This document shows positions 43,401 to 51,452 of a stretch of 64,000 bases of DNA, one piece after another (position 1 is the first letter of the stretch; every line of letters starts with the position of its first letter). The notes beneath the pieces were generated by a model. The model had not been told where the DNA came from, searched no databases, and saw nothing but the letters and a program-made list of their open reading frames with translations. The DNA comes from Ruminococcus flavefaciens (GTDB lineage: Bacteria; Bacillota; Clostridia; Oscillospirales; Ruminococcaceae): the NCBI GenBank assembly GCA_023662725.1, contig JAMPIL010000001.1, forward strand, positions 1,381,563 to 1,445,562. The letters run 5' to 3'. A program made the translations under genes and the position numbers.

Positions 43401-43913
43401 CGGAAGCGGCTTGACACGCTTTGATTTCTGAGCGTAAATGCAGAATGCCGCACCTGCTGCGCCGACCTTGCACATCTGCATTATCATCATGCTTTCAAGG
43501 ATCATTTTCCTCGGCAGGAGCATGATTATCAGCGTGAACGGACTCGCAAGATAGTAGCCTATGATGCCCATGAATCCGCCTGAAAGGTTACGGCTCCAGC
43601 TGTAAAAAGCGCTTCCGTCGCCCCAGAATGCGTCACGCAGTGCCTCGAAATAGTAAATGTACTGACCGTTGAGGTCAAGAGTGAGGACTGAACGTTCTCC
43701 AAATGGGTAAACATCGAAGCACGCATAGGAGATAAGCGTCAGAACGAATGGAATAATAAAAGCCGGAATGCAATACCAGAGGTTTGACTTATGCCCTCTT
43801 GCTTCGGCTATTACATCGGCGGCAGTTCTTGCTGGTTTCTGCCCGTATGTGTTTTTTCTTGCTCTCGTACCGGCATTTTTTGTTCCGGCACGGGAAGCCT
43901 TTGATTTAGCCAA
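40446..43913 (-). CDS. YfhO-family multi-membrane protein
   Basis: A 1155-residue protein with about 12 transmembrane helices (about 45-520), a large extracytoplasmic domain (about 540-970), one more helix (about 985-1005, MGIFTLILGIAIIVMFYIYD) and an unusual lysine/glutamate-rich cytoplasmic tail (about 1010-1155). The GT-C-like start (LTLISYACFDVYPFGERSVLTLDLNGQYIYYF) and the GxMWIDGPIFLPLI-type segments are characteristic. YfhO proteins are thought to add sugars to lipoteichoic acid or other wall polymers. Monocistronic; TTGTTCCTCC on the plus strand shows a GGAGGAA ribosome site. Confidence 0.88.
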   Translation of the reverse strand: MAKSKASRAGTKNAGTRARKNTYGQKPARTAADVIAEARGHKSNLWYCIPAFIIPFVLTLISYACFDVYPFGERSVLTLDLNGQYIYYFEALRDAFWGDGSAFYSWSRNLSGGFMGIIGYYLASPFTLIIMLLPRKMILESMMIMQMCKVGAAGAAFCIYAQKSKRVKPLPSVVFSTMYSMMSYVVIQLIDPMWIDGPIFLPLIILGVEYLIDDGRKINYIIPLAIMFVANFYIGFMIAIFVALYFVYYLFFGTTRKFKNINEYGKTFGIMGVSTVVVLMCSAFMILPVYNALALGKFDFSDPDYSFQTMFKPLELLGCLLPNQYYSVNVDTGTGYYGRPEIYCGVLTLVLVPLFFLNKKIKSNKKIGNALLLFIMFMSMYIKPFNMMWHGGQDPNWLPYRYSFIVSFLLVSMAAEVFANLDGYNLSLQATGGTFGLIAILVFIFEAKMGTYGYTTEDSPHYKGYKYVATLPYKAEMNYGNEKWEELWLGTLAIGVLLAAVYLLYIHFYSIIKDKKVKNILTCCVAAVVMFEAGYNCYDSFRKIYKEVGNSDKKSYTDIISAPEIVEKLENYDNGFYRAEKTYSRMVNDNLAYGLKGISHSSSVMNARAITFIETMGYFTQSFESKYEGSNPVADSLLGIKYILDDPTRSSGSHMLDASYKKIDELTTTYLREDNQQSTVNIYENPNALSIGFMADDDIMIITGLGRDNPFNSLNNVLSAMTGNTADFTEPIIPKEYYTPLETEVSFDETQVRHSDYVNTATPRKTVHDCYDALPGASDAVVNVHMTVKETGDVYMHLGSEMRKQCNVWVSDTKDENGNFTNHVGYGSYFTTNSSPVVRLGPFDAGTELEVRFTIVPTNGTYTGSNEYFMVTKTFGFNFYQLDRAAFEQDINILKQNQWEIDPEKSNDRYLEGKITAKAGQVLVTTIPYEPGWTIEVDGKKVDSLILEETNNETGATYLRNDNGDTGEVIVLGSLIGIRLPEGEHTVSMKYTPPGFNMGIFTLILGIAIIVMFYIYDRKHNPVLKARRKAREIEKLGIPSDTPESQIPEMKKKVQIIKSKGAVDSQAAEAAKQKAEKSRAEEEKIKKQNEELLNKGKAYAEKAEEESEKSQNEQAFAKAENPEKAVETKPKTSDQKPKNNGGNQNKNKGKNKKKK

Positions 43914-44062
43914 TTTTGTTCCTCCTTTGTTTTAAAAAATGTATTGATAGATAGTATAGACACACTATCCTATAATACTCCCATTATACTATACTTTAAT
44001 TTATTTTGCAATAGTTATTGAAAATTTCACAAAAAATCTAAGAACTTTTCTCATACAATTTT

Positions 44063-44097
44063 AAAAAAATGAAAGCCCCCGATAAACGAGGGCTTTA
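44063..44097 (-). terminator. Terminator of the dockerin protease gene
   Basis: On the minus strand, AAAGCCC (44096-44090) pairs with GGGCTTT (44078-44072), followed by CATTTTTTT. Confidence 0.8.
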
Positions 44098-44121
44098 GGA
44101 TACGTTACATATCTGTTGAAA

Positions 44122-45726
44122 TTATTTTTTAGAGATAGTAATGCTGTAATTATCTCCGTTATTTTCCCCGACAGTTATTTGAACTCCGGGATCTATTATC
44201 TGGTTGCCGAATTCATCATACCAGTTAAAGCCCAATATATTATTATCAACTACATCTCCTGCACGGTACATATTATCGGTTTCCCGATCGTCTATTACAC
44301 GTATAAACCGTCGGCCTTCATCATTATTGGTAAACTCAGAACCGCTTGCATACTTATAAGATGTCCACCAGCCGTTATCATGAAGCGTTGCATCCACATG
44401 ATATACTCTTATTCCGCTTGACATCATCTGCCACCAGCCCGCATTGCTGTTATTTCTATCCTCTGTTGTATATTCTATAAGCATATATTCACTGTGGTAT
44501 CTGTCATTCAATTCTCCGCATGGAATTATAACAACATTTCCGTTATCAGTTTGAGCGTTTGTGAGAGTAAACGTCTGTGAATCCTGCGACCAATCATACA
44601 CCTGTATCTGATGTTGTCTGTACCAGCCGAGCTGAAGCTTAGAAACGCCGCTGAAATCAGTTGTGGCGTCAACATCCATCATTTCACTTCCGGCAGTACC
44701 ATGCATACCTTCCGTATCGCTGCCATGATATAAATAAAGATCAGGAAGTCCCATGCAATGTCCCATTTCATGAAGAACAGTGCTGTTGAACCCTAAATAA
44801 TCATCAATTGCATTTATCTGTGAATTACTCGTAATAAGATGTCCTAATTTCTTGCCGTCTATATAAAAACCGTCATTATCAACAGGTCCTGCACAAGGCC
44901 ACCAGTTATCATCTCCCGCTGCTTTTGGAACAGACACAAGTGTTGCGTCTATAAATCCATCATTATTACCATCAAAAACGGAAAAGTCAACATATTCATC
45001 CAGCGACTGATATATTTCCATAGTCAGATTTATTCTTCCGCTTACACCATCGTAATTGGAAACGTTATTTTTGGCAGTATACCTGTACGCTTTACCCTGA
45101 AGACTCATTGACCCCTTTGATGAACGGTTGTAAAAAGCGCTCATGCTGTCGAAAGGATAATTTTTATCAGACGTATCTTCAGCACCGAAAGCAATTTCCT
45201 CTATTTCTTCTGCCGTAGGTGTAAATTCGTATCTGCAATCAGGAAAATCAACGTAAAAAATCACAAGATCAGCTTCACCCTGCGATGGAAGAAACTTTTT
45301 AACATCATTTATCGGAGCATCAATAAAATCTGATCGTTCATCTTCGAACCACTGCCATACCCATGGTCCATCGTTATTTAAAACATTTTTACGGAGAAGA
45401 ACTAAATCAAAGCAATCGACGATCCCATCCTGATTTATATCTGCTGTAACAAGATACTCCCCCGCCTGAAATCCGTCCGAACCGTCTATCCCTATATAGC
45501 CGTTGTCTACAAAATATCCGTTTTCTTGTGTAAGCGGCTTTTCACCTAAAATGTGCTGATTCAGAATATTCAGATCTTCAGCGTCAACGGCTCTGTCTCC
45601 ATTGAGATCTCCGAGACATCCGATATGTTCCCAGCCTGCTGATGTATCGAAAGTAAATGTACAAACAGAACAAGCCAGCGATACTATACCTAAAACTGAT
45701 CCGAACAACATGGATTTGATTTTCAT
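44122..45726 (-). CDS. Secreted M6-type metalloprotease with N-terminal dockerin
   Basis: A 534-residue secreted protein with a signal peptide (about 1-29). A type I dockerin (about 36-117) has two calcium loops: GDLNGDRAVDAEDL and ADINQDGIVDCFDL. The zinc metalloprotease domain has HEMGHCMGLPD (319-329), the HExxHxxGxxD signature of immune-inhibitor-A/M6-like enzymes. The dockerin would plug the enzyme into a cohesin scaffold on the cell surface or in a cellulosome/amylosome-type complex. Dockerins are usually C-terminal; here it follows the signal directly. The start at 45726 has GGAAGG upstream; an ATG 14 codons earlier would bury the signal. Confidence 0.9.
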   Translation of the reverse strand: MKIKSMLFGSVLGIVSLACSVCTFTFDTSAGWEHIGCLGDLNGDRAVDAEDLNILNQHILGEKPLTQENGYFVDNGYIGIDGSDGFQAGEYLVTADINQDGIVDCFDLVLLRKNVLNNDGPWVWQWFEDERSDFIDAPINDVKKFLPSQGEADLVIFYVDFPDCRYEFTPTAEEIEEIAFGAEDTSDKNYPFDSMSAFYNRSSKGSMSLQGKAYRYTAKNNVSNYDGVSGRINLTMEIYQSLDEYVDFSVFDGNNDGFIDATLVSVPKAAGDDNWWPCAGPVDNDGFYIDGKKLGHLITSNSQINAIDDYLGFNSTVLHEMGHCMGLPDLYLYHGSDTEGMHGTAGSEMMDVDATTDFSGVSKLQLGWYRQHQIQVYDWSQDSQTFTLTNAQTDNGNVVIIPCGELNDRYHSEYMLIEYTTEDRNNSNAGWWQMMSSGIRVYHVDATLHDNGWWTSYKYASGSEFTNNDEGRRFIRVIDDRETDNMYRAGDVVDNNILGFNWYDEFGNQIIDPGVQITVGENNGDNYSITISKK

Positions 45727-45845
45727 CTTAAACCTTCCTTTCGCAAAATACATATATTTTACTAACAATATTATAATATTTTTTACAATTCAGATAACTA
45801 TGTAATTATATTATCATTATTTTGACCATAAGTCAAGTATTTTCC

Positions 45846-45891
45846 CCAAAAAATCTCCTCTCCACTGAAATTTTGTTTCAGTGGAGAGGAG
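45846..45891 (-). terminator. Terminator of the aspartate kinase gene
   Basis: 16-bp perfect stem (45855-45870 with 45876-45891), followed on the minus strand by ATTTTTT. Confidence 0.9.
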
Positions 45892-45903
45892 ATACATTAT
45901 TAT

Positions 45904-47238
45904 TTACTTTTCTGAATTGATAAACATATCGTATATTCTTCTTATAGCTTCGGCAAGCTCGTGTTCGCTGACGCCTATAATTACGTTAAGCTCGCTTGAA
46001 CCCTGATCTATAAGCTTTACATTGATTCTTGCATGAGCCATTGCTGCGAAAATACGTGCAACAGTACCTCTTGTGTTCTTCATTCTGCGTCCTACTACGG
46101 CAAGAATAGCGATTCCGTCCTCGATCTCAAGATGATCGGGATTAACTGCCTTTCTTATTTCGGCAAGAACCTTTTCACGTACAGGTTCAAGCTTCTCTGT
46201 GCTTACGGTAATGCTCATTGTGTCGATACCGGAAGGCATATGCTCGAACGAAATGCCGTTTTCAGCAAGAACAGTGAGGATTTTCATACCGAATCCGGTT
46301 TCATTGTTCATCATTGCTTTTTCTATATTGATAGTGCTGAAGCCCTTTTTGCCTGCGATACCTGTTATTGTGTGGCAAAGACTTTCCTTGCTGAAATCGT
46401 AATCATCGGAAACGATCATCGTGCCAGCATCTTCAGGTCTGTTTGTATTTTTTATGTTGATCGGAATACCTGCGCTGCGGACTGGGAAAATTGCGTCCTC
46501 ATGAAGAACGGACGCTCCCATATAAGCAAGCTCACGAAGCTCACGATATGTGATAACCTCGATAACGTCTGGCTCTTCAACTATTCTCGGATCTGCAACG
46601 AGGAATCCGGAAACGTCGGTCCAGTTCTCGTAAATTTCAGCCTTGACTGCATTTGCAATGATAGAACCGGTAACATCAGAGCCTCCTCTTGAGAAAGTCT
46701 TGATGCAGCCCTCCGTCGTTCTTCCGTAAAATCCCGGAATAACGGCGTTATCCAGTTCCTTGAGCTTTAAACGTACCGCTTTTACCGTTTCATCGAGAAG
46801 AAGAACGCCCTTTGTATCAAAAACAATAACGTCGGCAGCGTCCACAAAATTGAATCCGAGATAATTTGCAAGAACCTTACCGTTGAGAAATTCACCTCGG
46901 CTTGCAGCAAAATCCTTAGCCGGACGCTCTTTAAGCTCTTTAACGATAGCCTCAAATTCATCTTCGAGCGACATATCCATTCCAAGCTCTGAAATAATAC
47001 CGTTGTAACGGTCTTTTATCATCTGGAAATCTTCGGAAAAATCCATACCGCTTCCTGCAAGCTCACAGCATTTATAAAGCATATCGGTAACTTTGATATC
47101 GTCGGAAAACCTCTTTCCCGGTGCGGACGGAACGACATACTTTCTTTTTTCGTCGCTTTTTATAATAGCGGCAACTTTTCTGAACTGATTAGCATCGGCA
47201 AGACTGCTTCCGCCGAATTTTACAACCTTATTACCCAT
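45904..47238 (-). CDS. lysC: Aspartate kinase
   Basis: The 444-residue enzyme catalyses the first step of lysine, threonine and methionine synthesis (aspartate to beta-aspartyl phosphate). KVVKFGGSSLAD opens the kinase domain, SRGGSDVTGSIIA is the substrate loop, and two ACT domains at the C-terminus (about 300-440) give feedback control. The ATG at 47238 is chosen because AAAGGA lies 9 bases upstream; the earlier ATG touches that site. Monocistronic. No lysine riboswitch is visible in the short leader. Confidence 0.92.
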   Translation of the reverse strand: MGNKVVKFGGSSLADANQFRKVAAIIKSDEKRKYVVPSAPGKRFSDDIKVTDMLYKCCELAGSGMDFSEDFQMIKDRYNGIISELGMDMSLEDEFEAIVKELKERPAKDFAASRGEFLNGKVLANYLGFNFVDAADVIVFDTKGVLLLDETVKAVRLKLKELDNAVIPGFYGRTTEGCIKTFSRGGSDVTGSIIANAVKAEIYENWTDVSGFLVADPRIVEEPDVIEVITYRELRELAYMGASVLHEDAIFPVRSAGIPINIKNTNRPEDAGTMIVSDDYDFSKESLCHTITGIAGKKGFSTINIEKAMMNNETGFGMKILTVLAENGISFEHMPSGIDTMSITVSTEKLEPVREKVLAEIRKAVNPDHLEIEDGIAILAVVGRRMKNTRGTVARIFAAMAHARINVKLIDQGSSELNVIIGVSEHELAEAIRRIYDMFINSEK

Positions 47239-47447
47239 AAAAACCATTCCTTTATAATAATGTATATATTCATTTTGATATCAATATCTATTATATTCCT
47301 ATTTTTCAAGAAAATCAATTGATAGATAAGACAAATTTAAGGATTCATTCCGTGTATTTTTGGTGAATACGCTTGTACGCCCACAGCGGACAACTCTTGA
47401 TTTGACAATAAAAAACGCTTTTGTTCACTCCTAATACAAATTTAAGA

Positions 47448-47476
47448 TTGACAATTTTTGCTGAAAATGATATAAT
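47448..47476 (+). promoter_or_regulatory. Promoter of proS
   Basis: TTGACA (47448-47453), 17-base spacer, TATAAT (47471-47476). The leader is only about 35 bases, so there is no T-box here. Confidence 0.8.
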
Positions 47477-47516
47477 AAATGTATATGCAATTATTCAGAA
47501 AAGAGGTTTTGTATAA

Positions 47517-48959
47517 ATGGCAAAGAATAAAAAAATGGTCACCGAAATTACCGCTATGGACGAGGATTTCGCTCAGTGGTATACCGATATATGTAAAAAA
47601 GCGGAGCTTGTTGAATACACAAGCGTTAAGGGATGCATGGTAATAAGACCTTACGGCTATGCTATATGGGAGAATATTCAGCGTATTCTTGACGGAATGT
47701 TCAAGGATACAGGTCACGAAAATGTTTGTATGCCTATGTTTATTCCGGAAAGCCTGCTCCAGAAGGAAAAAGATCACGTTGAAGGATTCGCCCCCGAAGT
47801 TGCATGGGTAACTCACGGCGGAAGCGAAAAGCTTGAGGACAGACTCTGCGTTCGTCCGACTTCCGAAACCCTCTTCTGCGAACATTATGCCAATATCATT
47901 CACTCATACCGTGATCTCCCCAAACTTTACAACCAGTGGGTAAGCGTTGTTCGCTGGGAGAAAACCACACGTCCGTTCCTCCGTTCAAGGGAGTTCCTCT
48001 GGCAGGAAGGTCACACTATTCACGCAACTGCTGAGGAGGCAATCGAGGAAACAGAGCGTATGCTCAATGTTTATGCCGAATTCTGCGAAAACGCTCTTGC
48101 AATGCCTGTGGTGAAAGGTAAAAAGACCGAGAGCGACAAGTTCGCCGGAGCTGTTTCAACATACGCTATCGAGGCTCTTATGCACGACGGTAAGGCTCTT
48201 CAGGCAGGAACTTCCCACTATTTCGGCGACGGATTTGCTCAGGCTTTTGAAATTCAGTACACCGATAAGGAAAACAAAAGAGTTTTCCCGCATCAGACAA
48301 GCTGGGGCGTTACTACACGTCTTATCGGCGCAGTTATCATGACTCACGGCGACAACGAGGGACTTGTTCTTCCGCCTGCTGTTGCTCCGATTCAAGCAGT
48401 TATCATCCCTATTGCACAGCACAAAGAGGGCGTTCTCGATAAGGCTAACGCGCTTAAAGAACGTCTTGCCGCAAGCGGATGCCGTGTTAAACTTGACGAC
48501 AGCGAAAATTCTCCGGGTTGGAAGTTCTCAGAGTACGAAATGAAAGGCGTTCCGGTTCGTGTGGAGATCGGTCCTAAGGATATCGAAGCTGGTCAGTGCG
48601 TTATCGCATCACGCTGGAACGGCGAAAAGGTTGTTGTTTCGCTCGATAAGCTTGAGGAAACAGTTGCCGTAAAGCTCATTGAAGCCCGTGACGGAATGTT
48701 CGCAAAGGCTCTTGCCAATCAGCAGAAGAGAACCTACGCTTGCCGTACAGTCGACGAGATAACAAAGTCGCTTGAAGAAAACGGCGACGGCTTCGTTAAA
48801 GCAATGTGGTGCGGCGAGGAAGCCTGCGAGGACGAGGTTAAGGAAAAAACCGGAGTTGGTTCAAGATGCATTCCTTTTGAACAGGAACAGCTCAGCGACA
48901 AGTGCGTTTGCTGCGGAAAACCTGCTAAATGCATGGTTTACTGGGGCAAGGCTTATTAA
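47517..48959 (+). CDS. proS: Prolyl-tRNA synthetase, archaeal/eukaryotic type
   Basis: The 480-residue class II synthetase of the short ProS type 3 form lacks the bacterial editing insertion. Motif 2 ([25 protein letters not shown]) and motif 3 ([19 protein letters not shown]) are clear. The C-terminal zinc-binding part has [33 protein letters not shown] ending in the family's tyrosine. It charges tRNA-Pro in the cytosol. GAAAAGAGG precedes the ATG. Confidence 0.96.
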   Translation: MAKNKKMVTEITAMDEDFAQWYTDICKKAELVEYTSVKGCMVIRPYGYAIWENIQRILDGMFKDTGHENVCMPMFIPESLLQKEKDHVEGFAPEVAWVTHGGSEKLEDRLCVRPTSETLFCEHYANIIHSYRDLPKLYNQWVSVVRWEKTTRPFLRSREFLWQEGHTIHATAEEAIEETERMLNVYAEFCENALAMPVVKGKKTESDKFAGAVSTYAIEALMHDGKALQAGTSHYFGDGFAQAFEIQYTDKENKRVFPHQTSWGVTTRLIGAVIMTHGDNEGLVLPPAVAPIQAVIIPIAQHKEGVLDKANALKERLAASGCRVKLDDSENSPGWKFSEYEMKGVPVRVEIGPKDIEAGQCVIASRWNGEKVVVSLDKLEETVAVKLIEARDGMFAKALANQQKRTYACRTVDEITKSLEENGDGFVKAMWCGEEACEDEVKEKTGVGSRCIPFEQEQLSDKCVCCGKPAKCMVYWGKAY

Positions 48960-48975
48960 TTCAAAACAAAAATTG

Positions 48976-49007
48976 TCCCTGCGAGCTGTTCTTGCAGGGA
49001 TTTTTTT
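48976..49007 (+). terminator. Terminator of proS
   Basis: TCCCTGC (48976-48982) pairs with GCAGGGA (48994-49000), then seven T. Confidence 0.9.
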
Positions 49008-49029
49008 CATATATATTCAAAGAAAGGTC

Positions 49030-49689
49030 ATGGTCATATTGTCTAAAAAAGAAATCGCAAAAAGGTACATACTGCTTGTTATAAGCTTGTTTTTCTCCGC
49101 AGTCGGAGTCGCTTTCACCAAAAAAGCGGAACTTGGAGTATCGCCTATTTCGTCCACTGCAAATGTTATGAGCTATAAATTTTCGTCGTTGTCACTTGGG
49201 ACTTGGCTCATCATCTGGAACTGCGTTCTCATTCTGGGGCAGATTCTGATTCTGCGCAAAAAATTTCAGCTTATACAGCTTCTTCAGATTCCCCTTTCGT
49301 TCCTTTTCGGCTATTTTACGGACCTCGGTTTGCGGATGGTATCGTTCATCCCCGTGAATTCGTATCCGGTAAGGCTGATAATGGTTTTTGTCGGAATAAT
49401 AATTCTCGGTCTTGGAATCTCTCTGTCCGTTACCGCAAACGTCATTATGAATTCCGGAGAAGCCTTCGTCAAGGCGGTTTCCGACACTATCCACAAGAAT
49501 TTCGGCAGCGTTAAAATCGTTTTTGATGTGGGATGCGTTGTTGCTGCGGTCATCTTATCGCTTATTTTCTTTGATTTCACTATCGTCGGCACAAGAGAAG
49601 GCACGATCATTTCCGCCCTGCTTACGGGAGTTGTGGTCAAGTTCTTCCAGAAATATCTGCATGAACCTGTAAACAGGCTCGTTTCATAA
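49030..49689 (+). CDS. YczE/YitT-like five-helix membrane protein
   Basis: The 219-residue integral membrane protein has five to six helices and the group's conserved GVAFTKKAELGVSPISSTANVMSY near the N-terminus and LGISLSVTANVIMNSGEAFVKAVS in the middle. Similar proteins are annotated DUF6198 or YitT family; function unknown. AGAAAGG lies only 2 bases before the ATG at 49030 but 11 bases before an in-frame TTG at 49039, so the TTG may be the real start. A hairpin terminator follows. Confidence 0.75.
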   Translation: MVILSKKEIAKRYILLVISLFFSAVGVAFTKKAELGVSPISSTANVMSYKFSSLSLGTWLIIWNCVLILGQILILRKKFQLIQLLQIPLSFLFGYFTDLGLRMVSFIPVNSYPVRLIMVFVGIIILGLGISLSVTANVIMNSGEAFVKAVSDTIHKNFGSVKIVFDVGCVVAAVILSLIFFDFTIVGTREGTIISALLTGVVVKFFQKYLHEPVNRLVS

Positions 49690-49695
49690 TATACC

Positions 49696-49735
49696 AAAAA
49701 GCTTCTGCATGGATTTTTGCAGAAGCTTTTTATTT
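49696..49735 (+). terminator. Terminator between YitT-like gene and yafQ
   Basis: AAAAGCTTCTGCA pairs with TGCAGAAGCTTTT around a short loop, then TTATTT. It can serve both converging genes. Confidence 0.85.
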
Positions 49736-50012
49736 AAAAATCGAAATCGCTGTGAGTACCGGTTCGGGTAAGAGATAGTATCAATTTATCTTCACTTATA
49801 CGATATACAAGAAGCCAATCAGGTTCAATATGACACTCACGATAACCTTGCCAGTTTCCGGTTAAAGTATGATCCTTGTTTTTTTCCGGCAATGGTTGCC
49901 CATTTGCTAATAATGAAACCACTTCTTTGAGCAAATTGATTTTAAATCCACGTTTAACAGCTAATTTATAATCCTTTTTAAATTGAGATGTTCGCTTTAT
50001 TTCATATTTCAT
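49734..50012 (-). CDS. YafQ-family type II toxin
   Basis: The 92-residue RelE-superfamily mRNA interferase of the YafQ group (MKYEIKRTSQFKKDYKLAVKRG; LTGNWQGYRECHIEPDWLLVYRI; LTRTGTHSDFDF) retains the family's catalytic-type residues, including His in the RECHIEPDW segment, His near THSD and the C-terminal Phe. It cleaves ribosome-bound mRNA when freed from its antitoxin. Its ATG overlaps the antitoxin stop (ATGA). Confidence 0.9.
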   Translation of the reverse strand: MKYEIKRTSQFKKDYKLAVKRGFKINLLKEVVSLLANGQPLPEKNKDHTLTGNWQGYRECHIEPDWLLVYRISEDKLILSLTRTGTHSDFDF

Positions 50013-50197
50013 TCGCTGTCTAACTCCTCAAACAAATCGTCTACGCTCTTGAAACTTAATGATGTAGGATCATTTAACATCATTTCAGTTTCCATTCTTG
50101 CAATAGTGTTTTTATCTGCAAAGAGCATTATAAACTCTTTCATTTTTTCTTCAGATAGTGAAGCCAGTACACTTACGGCATAATCTCTTGTACTCAT
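50009..50197 (-). CDS. Antitoxin partner of YafQ
   Basis: A 62-residue acidic protein (MSTRDYAVSVLASLSEEKMKEFIMLFAD...SFKSVDDLFEELDSE). It sits immediately upstream of the toxin with a 4-base overlap, the normal antitoxin-first order. GGAGGAG lies 7 bases before the ATG at 50197. The C-terminal acidic tail would wrap the toxin. It is not a clear RelB/DinJ by sequence, so the antitoxin class is uncertain. Confidence 0.75.
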   Translation of the reverse strand: MSTRDYAVSVLASLSEEKMKEFIMLFADKNTIARMETEMMLNDPTSLSFKSVDDLFEELDSE

Positions 50198-50405
50198 AAA
50201 TAACTCCTCCAATCACATCTATATTTATTAATTATATTATATCCAAAACATTTAATATTGTCAAGGTAATAAAGCGGATTTAAGAAAACAAATCTTAAAT
50301 CCGCTAAATTTTCAGCAATTCGAACTCATTAGCGTTGACATATCTTATAAACATTTAACCTAAAACAAATTATAAATCTCTTAGAGTATTCCAAATTTGT
50401 TATAA

Positions 50406-50624
50406 TCAAATATATTTATAATAAACAGGATTATCCGTTAAACCCAGCAGATAATCGACATTTGTTTTGTGAAATTCAGCTAACAGAATTAATATGTTTG
50501 TCGGAATATCATTTTCACCCGTTTCATATTTGGAATATCCGGTTTGCGACATATTTAAAATCTTAGCCATTTGCGTTTGATTCATGTCTTTATCTTCTCT
50601 GAGATTTCTGATTCTTGAATACAC
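50406..50624 (-). CDS. XRE-family regulator
   Basis: A 72-residue single helix-turn-helix protein (YSRIRNLREDKDMNQTQMAKILNMSQTGYSKYETGENDIPTNIL) of the type that ends LLGLTDNP. GTG at 50624 is taken as start, with TGAGGTGG 6 bases upstream. It lies directly downstream of a ribbon-helix-helix gene (30 bases), so the two may form a regulatory unit. Confidence 0.8.
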   Translation of the reverse strand: MYSRIRNLREDKDMNQTQMAKILNMSQTGYSKYETGENDIPTNILILLAEFHKTNVDYLLGLTDNPVYYKYI

Positions 50625-50654
50625 GACTAACCACCTCAAAACAAGCCATAAACA

Positions 50655-50843
50655 TTATGAATTTCCATTATTAATACTATTCTCTGACTCATCCAAATGC
50701 TCCAAAGCATATTCGCAGCATTGAACTATTAATTGATTAAATGAGATGTCATTTTTTGCGGCAAGTTTTTCGAGTTTATCAATTAGTGAATCAGACATAC
50801 GAATGGTTTTGTTAGATGCAGACGGTTTCTTAATTTTAAACAC
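50655..50843 (-). CDS. Ribbon-helix-helix protein, paralogue 1
   Basis: A 62-residue CopG/Arc-like protein (KKPSASNKTIRMSDSLIDKLEKLAAKNDISFNQLIVQCCEYALEHL). The beta strand KTIRMSDSL and two helices match the RHH fold. GTG start with AAGGAG 7 bases upstream. It is closely similar to the protein at 51014-51196, so a local duplication. Either a DNA-binding repressor or the antitoxin of a lost toxin. Confidence 0.78.
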   Translation of the reverse strand: MFKIKKPSASNKTIRMSDSLIDKLEKLAAKNDISFNQLIVQCCEYALEHLDESENSINNGNS

Positions 50844-51013
50844 TAAATCACTCCTTTTTATCTCATTTATATTTTACATTATATTTAAGCCAAAAGATAT
50901 ATTCAAATTAACATTCAAAATTAACTTGTATTTTTATGTATTATATGATATAATATTGAAAACAGTATTTATAACAAATATAGCAAATCTTTTAGTATTT
51001 CAAAGTCGAAATA

Positions 51014-51196
51014 TTATTTTTTTTCGTCAGCATCTGCTTGTTGCTTAAGATGTTCGAGAGCATATTCACAACACTGAACAACTAACTGATTGAATGATAT
51101 TTCATTTTGCCCTGCTAATTGTTCAAGTTTTTCAATTAATGAATCAGGCATACGAACTGTTTTATTAGATGCAGACGGCTTTTTTATTTCAAACAA
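51014..51196 (-). CDS. Ribbon-helix-helix protein, paralogue 2
   Basis: 60 residues, nearly the same as paralogue 1 up to CCEYALEHL, then a different tail (KQQADADEKK). The TTG at 51196 is chosen because AAGGAG lies 8 bases upstream and the protein then aligns exactly with paralogue 1. The gene at 51337 runs the other way, so the RHH protein could control that divergent unit as well as itself. Confidence 0.75.
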   Translation of the reverse strand: MFEIKKPSASNKTVRMPDSLIEKLEQLAGQNEISFNQLVVQCCEYALEHLKQQADADEKK

Positions 51197-51336
51197 TTCA
51201 CTCACTCCTTTTTAAATCATACTTTTATTTTACCCTATTTCAGAAATAATTGATAGATTCAAAATAATGATTATTATTTAAATACCGTTTTAAGTATTAA
51301 TTTACATCACAATATAATTATTTATTGGAGGAAAAA

Positions 51337-51438
51337 ATGCTTTTATTCATTTTAGGCTGCGTATTAGGCGCAACGATAGGTTTTTTTGCAGCTTCATTAT
51401 GCTCTGCCGCAAAGCAGGACGACGAATCGGACAATTAA
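51337..51438 (+). CDS. DUF3789-type small membrane protein
   Basis: A 33-residue protein: one hydrophobic helix (LLFILGCVLGATIGFFAASLCSAA) and a short acidic tail. It matches the DUF3789 group of tiny single-pass proteins of Firmicutes and their elements. A strong GGAGG lies 8 bases before the ATG. The stop is 14 bases before the sigma-like gene, so both are probably on one message. Function unknown. Confidence 0.7.
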   Translation: MLLFILGCVLGATIGFFAASLCSAAKQDDESDN

Positions 51439-51452
51439 AGGAGCAATAATTT

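Noticed and set aside
47239-47516. T-box leader before proS
   Set aside because: The consensus promoter at 47448-47476 leaves a leader of only about 35 bases, and no T-box sequence (TGGNACCGCG-like) is visible.
48772-49029. Extended N-terminus of the YitT-like protein back into proS
   Set aside because: The frame is open only as a shadow of proS, the proS terminator lies in between, and ribosome-site evidence points to 49030 or 49039.
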